DNA from: Thiomicrorhabdus sp963677355
GTDB lineage: Bacteria > Pseudomonadota > Gammaproteobacteria > Thiomicrospirales > Thiomicrospiraceae
DNA length: 64,000 nucleotides
Direction: 5' to 3'
NCBI GenBank assembly: GCA_963677355.2
Contig: CAXXXQ010000002.1
Span: 1,240,001-1,304,000 of the forward strand
Positions 21,926 through 30,915 of the stretch are shown piece by piece. Below the pieces are notes generated by a model that saw nothing but the letters and a program-made list of their open reading frames with translations, was not told the origin of the DNA and did not search any database. How positions within the stretch are numbered: the first letter of the stretch is position 1; each line of letters starts with the position of its first letter. The position numbers and the translations under genes were made by a program.

Positions 21926-22973
21926 TACTATTGTTCATTTTTAGATAAATCAAAGCTGGAGCAATTTTATTTTTATACAGGGGTAAAAACTTTTCTGGCT
22001 TTGGGTGAAGTAAAACGGCCAGAATATAAAAAAATGCTAGTCGCCTCCTCTCATTATCCGACTCTAATCGATCGGCATAAAATGGAAAAACATGCCAAAA
22101 ACGTTTTTTTTTCTTTGATAAATAAAATGCAAGATCCCACTCTCTAAAACCTTTACAGTAATACTGAAAATCAATCAACTTTAACCGTCCGGTCGAATCC
22201 TTCAACATATTTGCAGTTTTAAAATCTCCGTGAACAAAACCTAGATCGCCACTTTCTACCGTTTCTTTCATGGACTCATAAAACTCCAACAACGCGGATT
22301 TAGACTCTCGTAAAGACTTTTCAAATGGAGTCAAAAGAGCAACTCTTTCTTCCATAAACTCCGAAAGATATTTTTTACCCGAATTAACATCCTGATTAGC
22401 AACCAAATGCACTAACATATTTCTAATTCGACTTCCGCCTTCTAAAAGAGGCTCATTTTTAAACTCTTCAGAAAAGAACCCGACACCAATTTTACTTCTT
22501 TCATATAAGTCCCAGACCTGAATTTCTGTCGGATTTTTAACCGAATACAGCTTTTCGGTTGTTAGAAAGTCAATCCCATTTCGTTTACTCAAATCACCAC
22601 TAGCTAACATTTCTGGGGCAAACCCCATATCACCCAAAGACTGACTTTGGTGCCATTTCAAAAAAGATTTCTCTCTTTGAATATCCTGAGAATAAGCTAT
22701 TTTGGTGATTAATTCTGATTTACCAGTACTCTTTTTATGCTCAAAAAAACCTAAATTATTTGAACCTCCAAGCCCGATATAATTCGTCTCTACCACCTTT
22801 AAACCATTATTTTCTTGACCTATTTCTTTTTCTACCCTATTGACGAGTTCCCTCATCTGTTCCTGAGTTTCTATTAACAAGCGCTTCTTTTTAAGGATCG
22901 TCTGCTCATCAGCCCGCTGATTAAAAAAAACGACAAGTTGGGATAAAAGTGTTTTTTTCAAGAAATTAACCAC
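21909..22973 (-). CDS. APH/choline kinase-fold phosphotransferase in LPS operon
   Basis: A 354-residue protein whose C-terminal half has the kinase signature HGDFKTANML (HGD at 248-250, Asn255) followed by LIDFQ (Asp268, the metal-binding aspartate). The N-terminal lobe has GLGGSNNLGFF as possible nucleotide loop. Members of this fold phosphorylate small molecules or sugars. Within an LPS operon a core-sugar kinase, analogous to WaaP or KdkA, is the best guess, but it is not a close WaaP match that I recognise. It starts with GTG inside the last codons of the upstream gene (8-bp overlap). Confidence 0.7.
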   Translation of the reverse strand: MVNFLKKTLLSQLVVFFNQRADEQTILKKKRLLIETQEQMRELVNRVEKEIGQENNGLKVVETNYIGLGGSNNLGFFEHKKSTGKSELITKIAYSQDIQREKSFLKWHQSQSLGDMGFAPEMLASGDLSKRNGIDFLTTEKLYSVKNPTEIQVWDLYERSKIGVGFFSEEFKNEPLLEGGSRIRNMLVHLVANQDVNSGKKYLSEFMEERVALLTPFEKSLRESKSALLEFYESMKETVESGDLGFVHGDFKTANMLKDSTGRLKLIDFQYYCKGFREWDLAFYLSKKKKRFWHVFPFYADRLESDNERRRLAFFYILAVLLHPKPEKFLPLYKNKIAPALIYLKMNNSNVYKK

Positions 22974-23979
22974 GCTTAATTGCCGACAGAATTTTGGATA
23001 TCATTTTCTGGTTATCTTGTTTGGCCTTGTCTAGAAAATGGTTAATGGCCATGCTCTCTTTTTCCGAAAAATGATTCCATTTATTCTTATCCAGAGATTC
23101 AAGCTCATCTATCGATATCACTCTCGATGTATCCCCAAAAACTTCATTCAATAAAAAACTGATCTTAGGTGTATTGGATTCTATCGCCACAAAAGGGATT
23201 TTATTTTTCAAGCACATTGTCACCGTATGATAACGCCCTGTGACAATCAGCTGATATTTCCCAAGGTAGGCTTCAAAGTCTGTGGGATTAAGGCTTCTCT
23301 CTCTCTCCTTAAAAAACCACTTGAAACTCTCAAGGATAAAACGTCGTGTTTTTCTCCAAGGAGAATAATTAGACGGTCTGGCGACTATCATGGAACAATA
23401 GTCGGCATTATTTTTTTTACTGAACTTTTTCAGTTTAGGTAAATCACTTTGCATCACCGAATCGACAACACACAGAGGTTTTTCATAGTAATGAGATAGG
23501 CCGGAAGAAAGAGCAAACGTCATATCAGGCACGAAAACGTTTTCTATACCAGACTCATTGAGTTCTTCATGACTTGCTCTATCACGGACATAAATCGCGT
23601 CAAACTGCTTTAAGTGCTCAATTAACGAAGGTTCATTAGCGTAAAGAGTGCTATTCACCAAAAAAGCAGGAACGTGCAGAACATCATGTGCAAACTCGGC
23701 AAATTCGGCCAATGCCTGAGCCTGCCACCTGCGCGGGCCATGATGAATAGTCCCTTCACCGTTTACAATCACCGCATCTACTTTGGGTAAGTTTTTAATT
23801 TTAATTCGCTGTTTTCGCCAATCAACACCGACCGGCCAAGTCCACAAAATCTCGGCTCCTGAATTTTCTAACAAGGTTTCAAGGTTTTTCATTACCATCA
23901 GGCAACCGTAATGGTTTGTCGGCTTAGTATCGTTAATAATGGCAATACGTAACTTGTTTTTTGCGTTTTGTTCAGACAT
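22966..23979 (-). CDS. Polysaccharide pyruvyl transferase family protein
   Basis: A 337-residue protein of the PF04230 type. Visible are the N-terminal NDTKPTNHYGCLMVMKNL, VDAVIVNGEGTIHHG, AIYVRDRASHEEL-like segment and the C-terminal VTGRYHTVTMCLKNKIPFVAIESNTPK (the RxH motif of this family). Such enzymes transfer pyruvate from PEP to a sugar as a ketal, adding a negative charge. Its start overlaps the upstream stop by one base (TAATG), and it overlaps the next gene by 8 bp, so it is firmly part of the LPS operon. Confidence 0.8.
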   Translation of the reverse strand: MSEQNAKNKLRIAIINDTKPTNHYGCLMVMKNLETLLENSGAEILWTWPVGVDWRKQRIKIKNLPKVDAVIVNGEGTIHHGPRRWQAQALAEFAEFAHDVLHVPAFLVNSTLYANEPSLIEHLKQFDAIYVRDRASHEELNESGIENVFVPDMTFALSSGLSHYYEKPLCVVDSVMQSDLPKLKKFSKKNNADYCSMIVARPSNYSPWRKTRRFILESFKWFFKERERSLNPTDFEAYLGKYQLIVTGRYHTVTMCLKNKIPFVAIESNTPKISFLLNEVFGDTSRVISIDELESLDKNKWNHFSEKESMAINHFLDKAKQDNQKMISKILSAIKRG

Positions 23980-24572
23980 TAAGGTTTCACTATCGTCAAT
24001 TGTGTTTTAGGTAAACAGCCTTGGATATACTCCGCTTCCTTAGCACCATCATGAGGATTGACGTAAATTTCTTTGCCCATCCACAATTGAATTCTTTCTC
24101 TCCAACTATAGCGTTTATGCCAGCTTGGATTAGCAAAAAAGTCAAAACCGTATAACGTCAAATGCCCATCACCGATCATACGTCTGAGCATATCCACTGC
24201 CATGCAACCGGTTGAAGGTCTCGCTCCGATTTGCTCATAGAGTTCTTGCCACCACTCAATAGGATAAAAATAAAGCGCATCGATTGTTTGTTGCGATAAT
24301 TGATCTCTACTTTTAGGAGACATCCAAATGACTTGAGAAACATTTTGAATAATGGATTCGATCTCTTTTTTATGCCCTGAAATACATAAAATGTCTAATT
24401 TAGAGCCAATGCTTTGTTGCATTTCTTCAGGCAAAGACCAAGCGCCATTCATACGAATGACCACATCATGAGAGTCCACCGCAAACTTTTTTCCGAGTAC
24501 TTTTCGAGAATTACCAACCAAGGCAACTTTTTTGTTTTTTATCTGTTTTTCAATAACTACAAGATTTTTCAT
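23979..24572 (-). CDS. GT29-type (sialyltransferase-like) glycosyltransferase
   Basis: A 197-residue protein with motifs resembling animal-type sialyltransferases of family GT29: VALVGNS (16-22) and DVVIRMN (36-42) form sialylmotif L, and PSTGCMAVDML (119-129) looks like sialylmotif S, followed by LTLYGFDFF. Short bacterial GT29-like proteins occur in LPS and capsule loci. The donor is unknown; no CMP-sialic acid genes are in the window, and CMP-Kdo is the one CMP-sugar certain to be made. It is 16 bp downstream of the polysialyltransferase-like pair. Confidence 0.7.
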   Translation of the reverse strand: MKNLVVIEKQIKNKKVALVGNSRKVLGKKFAVDSHDVVIRMNGAWSLPEEMQQSIGSKLDILCISGHKKEIESIIQNVSQVIWMSPKSRDQLSQQTIDALYFYPIEWWQELYEQIGARPSTGCMAVDMLRRMIGDGHLTLYGFDFFANPSWHKRYSWRERIQLWMGKEIYVNPHDGAKEAEYIQGCLPKTQLTIVKP

Positions 24573-24588
24573 GTTCTTAACAACTGTT

Positions 24589-25683
24589 TTAGTCTTTGCC
24601 TATACGATGAATCAACTTGTCAATGTTCATTATCTCGATACCTAGCTGATCACATAATCTTCTCATTTCACGGTTCTCACCACTTTGTATCATACCCACG
24701 GAAACATTGCCTGAATACTTGGTGGTTAGCACGGTAGTGGAAAAATCTCCGATAACCAAACATTGACTCAAAAGAGGAATAAATAACTCAAAACTGACAT
24801 TACTAGGTAATTTAAAAACGCCCAACGCTTCTAACCCAAGCAGGTCCTGATTTCCTGCAGCCGGATGATATTTAACGGCTACATTCTTTTGATTTTTAAG
24901 CAAACTAGAAATCAAACCGTTGATTTTTTCCCGATACCCTTCAATTTTTGAGAATACCGTTTCATTAGGTAACGTAATTAATACGTCCAAAGAATTAATG
25001 CGTGCCAATGAAATATCCATCCCCTTGAAAACGTTCCGGCTTAAAGGCAACAAAACTGAGAACCCGTCATTATCTGGAAGAATCTCCACCTTTTTTTTAT
25101 TTCCAAGGTAAGAATTGACCAATTCTGGATACATCACCCAAACTTCATCAATCCACTTACTTGCGCCCACCGTTGCCGGGACGTCATACCAAAAGCCGTA
25201 AGTCACTTTTTTGAAAAAAGCATCCACGTATTTTTCAGCCCAATTCTGCGATGCCGCACGCCCTTGATAACTAAAAACACCGTCATCCAGATAGCAAGCA
25301 ATACAGAGGGGGGATTTCTGTTTACTTTGTTTAATGAAATACTGCCCCAAAACACTTCGATCATTTCCGATAAACACTCTGTCAATCGCCTGGGAAGCGA
25401 CAAATTCCCGAATCCATGCAAATTGCTGCCTACGGTTCTTAAGTTTTGCCCAGCCTTTTAGCTCTCGGCCAACTAACACATGAACGGACAAAAAAGGCGA
25501 AATAGCTTCGGTCAAATACTCAAGCATCACTAACGGCTTATCTGCATATTGATCAATTGCAATCAAGTGACTTTGCCGTGACCCACTGTTTTTACTCGCC
25601 AGCATGAATGCCCAGAAAAAATGCAAAGTGGACGAAACCAAGTAGACATCAACTGGTTGAGCTTGGTTCTCAAGAGGTTTCAT
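24589..25683 (-). CDS. Polysialyltransferase-like glycosyltransferase (copy 2)
   Basis: A 364-residue protein of the alpha-2,8-polysialyltransferase/GT52-like group. The two hallmarks of bacterial sialyltransferases are present: the D/E-D/E-G motif as YLDDGVFSY (DDG at 133-135) and the HP motif as KYHP (273-274). It is a paralogue of the gene just upstream, sharing YLDDGxxSYxGR, KKxTYGxW, PxTVGASxW and KYHP. Start ATG at 25683 overlaps the upstream stop by 14 bp. Probably adds a CMP-activated sugar to the LPS outer core; specificity unknown. Confidence 0.7.
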   Translation of the reverse strand: MKPLENQAQPVDVYLVSSTLHFFWAFMLASKNSGSRQSHLIAIDQYADKPLVMLEYLTEAISPFLSVHVLVGRELKGWAKLKNRRQQFAWIREFVASQAIDRVFIGNDRSVLGQYFIKQSKQKSPLCIACYLDDGVFSYQGRAASQNWAEKYVDAFFKKVTYGFWYDVPATVGASKWIDEVWVMYPELVNSYLGNKKKVEILPDNDGFSVLLPLSRNVFKGMDISLARINSLDVLITLPNETVFSKIEGYREKINGLISSLLKNQKNVAVKYHPAAGNQDLLGLEALGVFKLPSNVSFELFIPLLSQCLVIGDFSTTVLTTKYSGNVSVGMIQSGENREMRRLCDQLGIEIMNIDKLIHRIGKD

Positions 25684-26779
25684 CTAACACTCTCTTCAAT
25701 TCAGATATATCGGATTTAACCATCACGCCATGCTGTTTCAATAACGCGGCCATCCGGCTTTCAAATTCACTACTTTCATTTAAAACCGCCACCCCTTTGA
25801 TCTCCGGCCGCAGCCATTTAGATGTTAACAATGCCGTACCGACGTCGCCAACGAGTACCAATTCATTGCGAAATAACATTAAAACAAATTCAAAAGCAAT
25901 TTCTGCCGGGATAAGTTGAACCGCATATTTTTCGACCAACCCTAACGGGTCTTCAACGCTTGTTCTAGGATGATATTTAACAAGGGGCTTTTTACCTGAC
26001 TTAATCGCCTCGTCTAATAGACTATGCAAACGAACAGCATAATCGGGCATTTTTTTTAAGTTACTCGGATGGGGAATTAAAATACACAAATCAGCTTGGC
26101 GGTATTTTTTCAAATCGTTTTCCAACAAACCATATTGTTTAAATAGTAACTTTTCAAACTCGTTAACTTGAGGAGCTGTAAACCAATCTTTCTCAATTTT
26201 TACCGTCAGTTTTTTCTTCAACTGCATAACCGATTTGCAAGGATCAAACAGCCATGCATGGGTCACCCAATCCGACGCGCCAACAGTAGAGGGTTCTTGC
26301 CACCACATTCCGTAGGTCAATTTCTTTACGATTGCGTTAACCCAGTCTTTATACCACTTGGCTGGCCTGCCGGCATAAGAGTAAAATCCATCGTCAAGAT
26401 ACCAACCTTCAATCTTAGCGGCCGTGTTTCTAGAGTGGCAAAGATGCATTGCATATTGAAATTCAACTCTTCGATCACTCCCTGCGGCAACGGCTTGAAA
26501 CGGATACTTGTCGAGCAAACCTTTTAACTTTAAGAAATTATGTCTGCGCTGGCTCAATTTATCCACACCCTTAGATTTACCAGCCATGACATCTACATAG
26601 ATAAACGGAGAGTCATCCCAAGCCAAAAGGCTTTTCAGATAAGGGTGATTAACGATATTTTTTTGATCGATGATCAACATCACCGATTGCTGCTGGTCTT
26701 TAAATGCCAAAGCATGGGCAATAGAAACCAGAATATTCAATGGGGTCGAAGGCAGGTAAAGAACCGTTTTACTAGACAT
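25670..26779 (-). CDS. Polysialyltransferase-like glycosyltransferase (copy 1)
   Basis: The reading frame is open to 26872, but I start it at the ATG at 26779 (MSSKTVLYLPSTPLN, 369 residues): this overlaps the waaC stop by only 8 bp and aligns with the N-terminus of the paralogue, whereas the longer form would overlap waaC by 101 bp with sequence of no family character. Motifs are YLDDGFYSYAGR (DDG at 129-131) and KYHP (HP at 270-271), the two catalytic motifs of bacterial sialyltransferase families. It forms a tandem duplicated pair with the next gene. Confidence 0.7.
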   Translation of the reverse strand: MSSKTVLYLPSTPLNILVSIAHALAFKDQQQSVMLIIDQKNIVNHPYLKSLLAWDDSPFIYVDVMAGKSKGVDKLSQRRHNFLKLKGLLDKYPFQAVAAGSDRRVEFQYAMHLCHSRNTAAKIEGWYLDDGFYSYAGRPAKWYKDWVNAIVKKLTYGMWWQEPSTVGASDWVTHAWLFDPCKSVMQLKKKLTVKIEKDWFTAPQVNEFEKLLFKQYGLLENDLKKYRQADLCILIPHPSNLKKMPDYAVRLHSLLDEAIKSGKKPLVKYHPRTSVEDPLGLVEKYAVQLIPAEIAFEFVLMLFRNELVLVGDVGTALLTSKWLRPEIKGVAVLNESSEFESRMAALLKQHGVMVKSDISELKRVLDETS

Positions 26780-27833
26780 TTTGAGACTTTTCAATTTGCT
26801 CCAACAACGCCTGATAAACTCTATCTGCGGAGAGCCCTTGTAAGGATTGTTGCTCTTGCTGCACGGAGGCAAACTGCTTTAAGTATTCAGGAGCGCAAGG
26901 AGAGGATAGTCGTTTAACCAACAAACCATCCGCTCCGACAAGAGAGGGGTCAGTGACTCTATAGAGCGCTACCATCGGGATTTCCAGTGCTGCTGAAACA
27001 TGGGAAAGCCCCGTATCTACCGAGACCACCGCTTGAGCGTTTTTCAATACCTTGGCAATATCATTCAAACTGAGCATCTCTGGAGGAACCCAAACAAAGG
27101 CTTGTCCTGATACGGCTTCGGCCTGCTCTTTGAGTCTCAACGCCCGCTGTTTCTCTTCGGCATTCCCCCAAGGCAGCATCACTTTTACGCCTTGTGCACA
27201 AGCTTTGCCAAGCAGCGCCAACCACTGATCTTCCGGCCACAATTTAGTATCCCAAGTCGTGCCATGCAGAAAAACCCAATAATCACTTTGATCAAACTGC
27301 TCAATTAATGCAGGCGGTTTCTGCCAGGTTTGCGTATCCAAGCCATAAGTGATCGGTTCTCCCTCCGCTAACGGATAATCTAAGGCCTGTGAGAACAGTT
27401 GCCTTAACCGTAAAATCGCGTGCTGCTGTTTCGTAACCGGGTATTTGAAATCATAAAATAGAGTGGCGAGCGGTTCCCGAGCACTACTCCAGTCATAACC
27501 CGCTTTGGGAGCTTTGACTTTACTGCCTACCCAAGCGCTCTTCAATAACCCTTGCGCATCAAGCACCAAGTCATAATCGGCAAGTCTGAGCATCTTGAAA
27601 AAAGCTTTGATCTCACGCCGCGTCTGAGCGGACAATAGGCTTTTACGCCACTTGCGTAACTCAATCGGCAATACCTGATCAACTACAGGATGCCAACCGG
27701 GAATATCTGCAAAGCCCTTTTCAACCACCCAATCCACTTTCAAATCCGGCAGGTAACGTTGCGCATCCGAAAGAGCCGGAAAAGTATGGAACACGTCGCC
27801 CATTGAGGACATCTTGATTAGCAGGACTCGCAT
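26772..27833 (-). CDS. waaC: ADP-heptose:LPS heptosyltransferase I
   Basis: A 353-residue GT9 enzyme. The N-terminus MRVLLIKMSSMGDVFHTFPAL and C-terminal VSVDTGLSHVSAALEIPMVALY are the GT9 signature, and DLVLDAQGLLKSAW plus GTTWDTKLWP point to heptosyltransferase I. It transfers L-glycero-D-manno-heptose from ADP-heptose to Kdo at the inner face of the inner membrane. It lies 13 bp after hldD, which makes its donor. Confidence 0.93.
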   Translation of the reverse strand: MRVLLIKMSSMGDVFHTFPALSDAQRYLPDLKVDWVVEKGFADIPGWHPVVDQVLPIELRKWRKSLLSAQTRREIKAFFKMLRLADYDLVLDAQGLLKSAWVGSKVKAPKAGYDWSSAREPLATLFYDFKYPVTKQQHAILRLRQLFSQALDYPLAEGEPITYGLDTQTWQKPPALIEQFDQSDYWVFLHGTTWDTKLWPEDQWLALLGKACAQGVKVMLPWGNAEEKQRALRLKEQAEAVSGQAFVWVPPEMLSLNDIAKVLKNAQAVVSVDTGLSHVSAALEIPMVALYRVTDPSLVGADGLLVKRLSSPCAPEYLKQFASVQQEQQSLQGLSADRVYQALLEQIEKSQNV

Positions 27834-27846
27834 GGCAAAACCCGGA

Positions 27847-28815
27847 TTAGGATTTAAATTCGATGGTTCTCGGATTATCCGTCAACCATTGCAGGTATTT
27901 TTCCACGCCTTGTGCCACACTATGAAACTCCCCTTGATAACCGGCGGCACGCAAAGCACTGTTATCCGCCTGGGTAAAGCTCTGGTAAGCGCCTTTCAAG
28001 TGTTCCGGGAACGGGATAAATTCGATTTCCCCTTTACCATGGAAATCAATCACTGCTTCAGCAATGTTTTTGAATGGTTCGGCGGCCGCCGGCCCTAGAT
28101 TGAAAATCCCCGATTTGTCCGGATTTTGCATAAACCACAGGTTAACTTTGACCACATCTTCAATATAGACAAAGTCACGAGTCTGCATGCCGGGACCGTA
28201 ACCGCCATACTCACCGAACAGTTTCAACTTCTCACCGGCCAACAATTGATTATGCAGTTTGAATGCCACACTCACCATATCTCCTTTATGCTGTTCGCGC
28301 GGACCGTAGACATTGAAATAACGGAAGCCGACCACCTGACTTTGCGCACTCGGTAGAATCTGGCGCACATATTGATCAAACTGGAATTTCGAGAAACCGT
28401 AAACATTCAGCGGTTTCTCATATTGGCGGTCTTCGATAAAGGTTGGACCATCTCCGTAAACCGAAGCAGATGAAGCATACAAAAACGGAATCTTCCAATT
28501 CAGGCAGTAATGCAGCAGGTCTTTAGAATACTCGTAGTTGTTATCCATCATGAACTTGCCGTCCCACTCGGTGGTTGCCGAGCAGGCTCCTTCATGAAAT
28601 ACTGCCTCAATATCCGGCAAACCCTGTTCGGCGAAAATACGTTGCTGGAAATCTTCTTTATCTAAATAGTCCGCAATATCACAGTCGGCAATATTGATGA
28701 ATTTTTTTCCGTTTTTGAGGTTATCCACCACAATAATATCGCTACGCCCCATCTCATTCAGTGCCTTAACAATATTACTGCCGATAAACCCGGCTCCGCC
28801 CGTTACAACAATCAT
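27847..28815 (-). CDS. hldD: ADP-L-glycero-D-manno-heptose 6-epimerase
   Basis: A 322-residue short-chain epimerase with N-terminal GGAGFIGSNIV (NADP-binding Rossmann), LLYASSASVYG-like catalytic Ser segment and YGFSKFQFD (Tyr-X3-Lys), plus FRYFNVYGPREQHKG and YGPGMQTRDFVYIEDV typical of RfaD/HldD. It converts ADP-D-glycero- to ADP-L-glycero-manno-heptose in the cytoplasm. It lies 4 bp after dgkA and 13 bp before waaC. Confidence 0.95.
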   Translation of the reverse strand: MIVVTGGAGFIGSNIVKALNEMGRSDIIVVDNLKNGKKFINIADCDIADYLDKEDFQQRIFAEQGLPDIEAVFHEGACSATTEWDGKFMMDNNYEYSKDLLHYCLNWKIPFLYASSASVYGDGPTFIEDRQYEKPLNVYGFSKFQFDQYVRQILPSAQSQVVGFRYFNVYGPREQHKGDMVSVAFKLHNQLLAGEKLKLFGEYGGYGPGMQTRDFVYIEDVVKVNLWFMQNPDKSGIFNLGPAAAEPFKNIAEAVIDFHGKGEIEFIPFPEHLKGAYQSFTQADNSALRAAGYQGEFHSVAQGVEKYLQWLTDNPRTIEFKS

Positions 28816-28819
28816 CTTT

Positions 28820-29191
28820 CTAACCTAATAATTTTGAAATTAAAAATCCGCCCCACACCACAATGGCGATGGCAAACGAAATAAATACTGCAGCCGAGCC
28901 TTGATCTTTGGCTCGACCCGATAGCTTATGATAGTCCTCACCGATACGGTCAACCACCGATTCAACGGCTGAATTCAACAATTCGACTAACAGCACAATC
29001 AATAAAACGGCAATCAAAATCGCCCTTTCGGAAGCCGTATCTCCCAGCCAAAACACCAATGGCGACATCAAGGTAAACAGAATCACTTCCTGACGAAAAG
29101 CCGCCTCATGCTTCCATGTGGAGCGAAAGCCTTTCCATGAATAACCGGCGGCATAAATAACACGCTTTAAACCACTATGCGGACTTTTCAC
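28820..29191 (-). CDS. dgkA: Diacylglycerol kinase
   Basis: A 123-residue membrane protein with three hydrophobic helices and the signature ELLNSAVESVVDRI. It phosphorylates diacylglycerol in the inner membrane. Diacylglycerol is the by-product when phosphoethanolamine is moved from phosphatidylethanolamine, so its pairing with the upstream pEtN transferase gene (12-bp gap) makes metabolic sense. Confidence 0.95.
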   Translation of the reverse strand: MKSPHSGLKRVIYAAGYSWKGFRSTWKHEAAFRQEVILFTLMSPLVFWLGDTASERAILIAVLLIVLLVELLNSAVESVVDRIGEDYHKLSGRAKDQGSAAVFISFAIAIVVWGGFLISKLLG

Positions 29192-29203
29192 AACCCTGCC
29201 TCT

Positions 29204-30802
29204 TTATTTTTCAAAACGACCGTCCTTATAATGTCTACCTGCCACCCACCTTTCTTTAGGCTGGTAGTTTATCTCGCAAGGTGACCGCGCTTCTTTTGCC
29301 AACCCGGTTTCAATTCCCATAAAACAAAGTCCGAAATCAAAAAAATCATCATTTAAAAAAGGAACATTATGCTGATCTAACATTGCATTATATTGTTCAG
29401 AAAAGCTTTGCTGGTAAGCCTTATTAGTCCATACAACAAAAGGAATCTCAAACATTACCGGGGTAACCCGCTTTAATTCATGTCCAATAAAATCTTTGTA
29501 ATCATAAACTTCTTCGCCGTGATCGGCAAAATAGGTTAATCCGGTAATTGTGGTAGCAGAATATTGTTTTATCAGATCAATGATTTCGGCGACGACGTAA
29601 TCCGTGTATAAAATTGAATTGTCATAAGCGTTGCTGACATCAACTTGCTCGCCGGTAGGACTGTCCGTATAGAGTTTCAAACCGTCTTGAGTTTTAAATC
29701 GCTCGAAATTTTGAGGATATCTCTTTTCGTAAGTCATGTGACTTCCACGAATATGCACAAAAATTACTTTATGCTTACTCTTGTCTTGCAGAGCTTTCTC
29801 AACCTCTGCAAATACTGCGGCATCTTTTAAGGATCCGTCATTTAGGTAAACCGTTTCATCCGCAACTGTCGATAGAGAAAAAGTCGTGCCTTCAAATTTC
29901 GGCTGAGTCGAAATCCACCAAGTTTTAAACCCGGCTTTTTTAGCCAACCCGACGGAACTCAACGCTTGGGTAAACTCCAGATCATTATTGATTCTTTTTT
30001 GGGTCAAAGTATAACTCAAGGATAAATAAGTGACTGCATAGGGTGAAACCACATCATTAAATAAAATCAACTCGTTTTTGATCGCTTCCAGTTCGGGATT
30101 CGTCTTTCTTTGATAACCGAACAAGGAATGATGTTTTCTTGACGCCGACTCGCCTATTACAACAATATAGGTCTGAGGTTCATCGCTCCGTTTCAAAACG
30201 GGAACATCATACTTAGCCAACAACTCCGGGCGCTTAAGTGATTCTTCCTGTAGCGTTTGGTACTTCTTATAGCCGTCTACAACTTGACCCAAGGCACCGG
30301 GCAGAACATCCTTAAAACGTTCGTAAAACCAAATTTGTTGAACGGCAACAACCATCATCAACACGCCCACACTGACAAGCAACTTGCTTTTGAAACTCTC
30401 TGGAGCAAATAAGGCGGCTTTGGAACCTAAATAAATAAAGCCCGCTATATAGATCAATAAAATTCCGACATTGAATGGGCTAAGATAGTTCGACAGAAAT
30501 TCCGTTGACTCTTGAACATCAGTATCGGTAAGCACTCTAAATAACGGCGCTTCAAACTGTTGGCTAAAAGTAGAAGAATAGAAAAGATCGATAATTCCGG
30601 AAATAACAAATGGCAGCAGTATCAACAAATAAAACCACTTGATACGAACGACATATGAAAACGCTACCAACAAAAGCAGCCAACCTATCCTGGCACTTAC
30701 TTCGGATTCACGATAGTCATCAACCATCAACAGGAAAGCAACCAACGGAAACAACAGCACCCAAAGAGCCGTTAAATATGGAAAAGATAAATGCCTTCTC
30801 AT
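29204..30802 (-). CDS. Phosphoethanolamine transferase (EptA/CptA-like)
   Basis: A 532-residue protein: about five membrane helices in the first 175 residues, then a periplasmic alkaline-phosphatase-fold domain. VVIGESASRKHHSLFGYQRKTNPEL carries the metal-site Glu, and YFADHGEEVYDYKDFIGHE the DHGE metal ligands; the nucleophile Thr should lie in SPYAVTYLSLSYTL. It transfers phosphoethanolamine from phosphatidylethanolamine to LPS. Target (lipid A or core heptose/Kdo) cannot be read from sequence. It is the first gene of the minus-strand LPS operon and diverges from the phosphatase gene. Confidence 0.85.
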   Translation of the reverse strand: MRRHLSFPYLTALWVLLFPLVAFLLMVDDYRESEVSARIGWLLLLVAFSYVVRIKWFYLLILLPFVISGIIDLFYSSTFSQQFEAPLFRVLTDTDVQESTEFLSNYLSPFNVGILLIYIAGFIYLGSKAALFAPESFKSKLLVSVGVLMMVVAVQQIWFYERFKDVLPGALGQVVDGYKKYQTLQEESLKRPELLAKYDVPVLKRSDEPQTYIVVIGESASRKHHSLFGYQRKTNPELEAIKNELILFNDVVSPYAVTYLSLSYTLTQKRINNDLEFTQALSSVGLAKKAGFKTWWISTQPKFEGTTFSLSTVADETVYLNDGSLKDAAVFAEVEKALQDKSKHKVIFVHIRGSHMTYEKRYPQNFERFKTQDGLKLYTDSPTGEQVDVSNAYDNSILYTDYVVAEIIDLIKQYSATTITGLTYFADHGEEVYDYKDFIGHELKRVTPVMFEIPFVVWTNKAYQQSFSEQYNAMLDQHNVPFLNDDFFDFGLCFMGIETGLAKEARSPCEINYQPKERWVAGRHYKDGRFEK

Positions 30803-30848
30803 GATCCCTTAATTATCAATTATTATTAAGCGTGTTCAAAAACTTGCA

Positions 30849-30882
30849 ATTCTAACACTTTAAATAAAATAAAAGTTAGAAT
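30849..30882. promoter_or_regulatory. Spaced inverted repeat in divergent LPS promoter region
   Basis: ATTCTAAC (30849-30856) and GTTAGAAT (30875-30882) are separated by 18 bp of AT-rich DNA in the 113-bp gap between two divergent LPS operons. It is well placed to bind a shared regulator, but no regulator gene is near. Confidence 0.4.
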
Positions 30883-30915
30883 AACCAGCTCTCAAAACGC
30901 ATTACACAAGGTTAT

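Noticed and set aside
26780..26872. N-terminal extension of the first polysialyltransferase-like gene
   Set aside because: It lies inside waaC in another frame; the ATG at 26779 overlaps the waaC stop by 8 bp and aligns with the paralogue.
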